Position numbers and translations under genes: made by a program
DNA from: RI-153 sp963752935
GTDB lineage: Bacteria > Chloroflexota > Anaerolineae > Caldilineales > Caldilineaceae
DNA length: 64,000 bases
NCBI GenBank assembly: GCA_963752935.1
Contig: CAVWAL010000014.1
Span: 372,001-436,000, forward strand
Direction: 5' to 3'
Part shown: one piece after another, positions 62,548 through 64,000 of the stretch
How positions within the stretch are numbered: position 1 is the first letter of the stretch
How the letters are laid out: the number at the start of each line of letters is the position of its first letter
The notes under the pieces: generated by a model
The model's database searches: none
Told to the model about the DNA's origin: nothing
Seen by the model: the letters and a program-made list of their open reading frames with translations, nothing else

Positions 62548-64000
62548 TTAGGAAGATTTGATGGCCGATGTTGCCGGTGTCGTCGGATAACTGAGTGGGT
62601 CGAGCATCACTTCGACGAGGGCAGGGCGTCCACTGTGGAGGGCGCGTCGGAGAGCGGTGGCGCAGTCGGCCTCGTCGGTGACGCGCTCGGCGTGGATACC
62701 GTAGGCGGCGGCGATGGCGCTGAAATCGGGGGGTGGGAACTCAGTGCCGTGGATCGGTCGTCGGTTGCGTACCTGTGCGCTGCGGATCAGATCGAGGGCT
62801 CCGTCTACGAGGACGACGACGGTGACAGGCAGATCGAGCCGCGCCAGCACCCCGAGTTCGCCCAGACACATGGCCAGTCCTCCGTCGCCGACCAGACAGA
62901 GCGTGGGCGCGCCTGCCAGCGCCAGGCTGGCGGCAATGGCCGCGGGCAGGGCGAAGCCCATACAGGACAAGCCGTTGGAGACGAGGAATCGATTGGGTGT
63001 CAGCGTCGGCCATTCCAACGAACTGAAGATCTTATGGGATCCCACATCCACGGCCAGGAGCGTATCGGCGCCGGCTGCCTCGCGCATCGCCGCCAGCACT
63101 TGCTGTGGCAACAACCTTCCCGTCGCAGCGGAGGGGAGGGGGCGCGCCGCCAACTTACGCCGCAAGGCGTCCACACGGGCCGCGCCCCAATCCGCCGCCG
63201 TGCTGAAGGCCGCGTCCGATAGCAGACGCAACACGGGCTCCATTGGTCCTACCCATTCGGCTACAGCGGGCAGCACGGGATCTACATTCTCCCAGGGTGC
63301 GATCCAGAGCAGCGGTGCGGCATAGTTCCACTCTTTGACCAACTCCACCACGTCGAAGCCGACGGCCACAATGCAGTCCGCCTCATCGAGGATCTCGTAG
63401 GCCGGATCGACGCGGGTCAGTCCAATCGTCCCTGCGGCGAGGGGATGGTCATCGGGCAGGGCGCCCTTGGCTTTGGGCGACACGATCACCGGCGCATTGG
63501 CTGCTTCCGCCAGTTCGCGTAGTGAAAGATAGGGCGCTTCCGGCTCAAGACCCACGCCGGCGACAATGACCGGTCGGCGAGCGGCAGAAAGGGGATTGGG
63601 GCCTAGGGATTGGCGATCAGAGAGTGAGGGCGACGATCTACCACGATTTGTGGCCACCTGACTACTGACCGCCAATCCCGCTTCTTCGTTGCTGATTTGC
63701 AAGTGGACGGGACCCGGCCGGCCCTGCGTGGCAAGCGCGATGACATGTGGGATCTCTGCGTCCACATTGGCGGCGGTGACTTTGATCGTCCGCTTGGTGA
63801 TGGGTGCAAAGATGGCGTGTAGATCGATCACCTGGTGCGTGTAGTCAGGCAAGATGGCGTCGGGCTTCTGCGCCGTTACAAAGATGACCGGCGAGCGGTC
63901 GAGCCAGGCATGGGCAACGCCGGGTGCGGCGTTGGTCGCGCCGGGGCCGAGGGTGGTCAGCGCCAGCGCCGGGTTTCCGGTCAAACGGGCCACGGCGTCG
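62548..64000 (-). CDS. Acetolactate synthase-like ThDP enzyme, 5' end outside window
   Basis: The visible 483 codons are the middle and C-terminal domains of a thiamine-diphosphate enzyme of the IlvB family. The visible part starts inside the Pyr domain ('ALTTLGPGATNAAPGVAHAW'), continues through the central domain ('PVIVAGVGLEPEAPYLSLRE') and ends with the PP domain ('SNGLSCMGFALPAAIAASLA', 'LVGDGGLAMCLGELGVL'). The usual 'NN' after the GDG motif is replaced ('VVLVDGALDLIRSAQ'), so it belongs to a variant subgroup rather than the biosynthetic enzyme. The catalytic Glu lies outside. No small subunit gene is adjacent. The exact reaction is undetermined. Confidence 0.82.
   Translation of the reverse strand, partial: DAVARLTGNPALALTTLGPGATNAAPGVAHAWLDRSPVIFVTAQKPDAILPDYTHQVIDLHAIFAPITKRTIKVTAANVDAEIPHVIALATQGRPGPVHLQISNEEAGLAVSSQVATNRGRSSPSLSDRQSLGPNPLSAARRPVIVAGVGLEPEAPYLSLRELAEAANAPVIVSPKAKGALPDDHPLAAGTIGLTRVDPAYEILDEADCIVAVGFDVVELVKEWNYAAPLLWIAPWENVDPVLPAVAEWVGPMEPVLRLLSDAAFSTAADWGAARVDALRRKLAARPLPSAATGRLLPQQVLAAMREAAGADTLLAVDVGSHKIFSSLEWPTLTPNRFLVSNGLSCMGFALPAAIAASLALAGAPTLCLVGDGGLAMCLGELGVLARLDLPVTVVVLVDGALDLIRSAQVRNRRPIHGTEFPPPDFSAIAAAYGIHAERVTDEADCATALRRALHSGRPALVEVMLDPLSYPTTPATSAIKSS

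Overview
The window looks like a piece of a bacterial chromosome from the phylum Chloroflexota, probably a Caldilinea- or Anaerolinea-like lineage. This is inferred from moderate-to-high GC, the C5 haem pathway, lipoproteins, multi-domain SARP/AAA regulators, SpoVS, tandem S41 peptidases and the family-5 solute-binding transporter style. No rRNA, CRISPR array or intact mobile element is visible. Coding is dense, with genes in strand-consistent blocks separated by hairpin terminators.

Region by region. (1) 1-3.9 kb, minus strand: a GntR/FCD regulator followed by a MetV-like Cys-rich protein, an IlvD/Edd sugar-acid dehydratase and a MetF-like methylenetetrahydrofolate reductase cut by the left edge. 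Divergent from it (4.5-11.5 kb) is an Opp/Dpp-type ABC importer (binding protein, two permeases, fused double ATPase) with a CBS-ACT protein. (2) 11.6-15.6 kb: two S41 C-terminal processing peptidases, smpB, and a homologue of the aminoglycoside-resistance 16S rRNA m7G1405 methyltransferases. (3) 15.6-18 kb, minus: secreted SdrD-B-like protein, SRP RNA, tRNA-Ser(GGA), hemL. (4) 18.4-21.1 kb: fused trehalose-6-phosphate synthase/phosphatase and an RRM protein, convergent on a 66-bp perfect inverted repeat. (5) 21.3-28.9 kb, minus: operon hemA-hemC-hemD-methyltransferase-hemB-hemE-hemY. With hemL this covers glutamyl-tRNA to protoporphyrin IX except coproporphyrinogen oxidase. (6) 29.5-31.7 kb: dihydroorotase and aspartate transcarbamoylase that resemble the matching domains of animal CAD, in the same order. 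(7) 31.8-35.9 kb, minus: FmdB-like, acylphosphatase, GH-like barrel, hisZ, hisG, rmlC. (8) 36.1-41.1 kb: cobalamin riboswitch and terminator upstream of a B12 ABC importer, PduO adenosyltransferase, a deleted CbiR-like gene and a thioredoxin-like ferredoxin. (9) 41.1-42.6 kb, minus: MscS channel, rpmG. (10) 42.9-47.8 kb: ApbE flavin transferase, ferric-reductase-like haem membrane protein and an OmpR-type two-component system. (11) 47.8-55.3 kb: transposase remnant, SpoVS, DUF4242, a secreted OsmC-OsmC-YdhR-YdhR protein, and a 1190-residue SARP-type ATPase regulator. (12) 55.5-61.6 kb: YdcF-like protein, NarL-type two-component pair, pseudo-receiver-like protein, then an exported flavoprotein reductase and a hexahaem cytochrome lipoprotein that look like a split flavocytochrome c. 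(13) 61.6-64 kb, minus: DUF333 lipoprotein and an acetolactate-synthase-like ThDP enzyme cut by the right edge.

The genes fall into a few working groups: haem and B12 supply, exported redox proteins that would use that haem and flavin, pyrimidine and histidine synthesis, and uptake of organic solutes. At least nine single-base frameshifts interrupt otherwise well-conserved genes (binding protein, hemL, otsA, GH-like protein, apbE twice, a histidine kinase, DUF4242, YdcF). Sequence or assembly error is the simplest explanation, so these are annotated as single genes with the shift noted.
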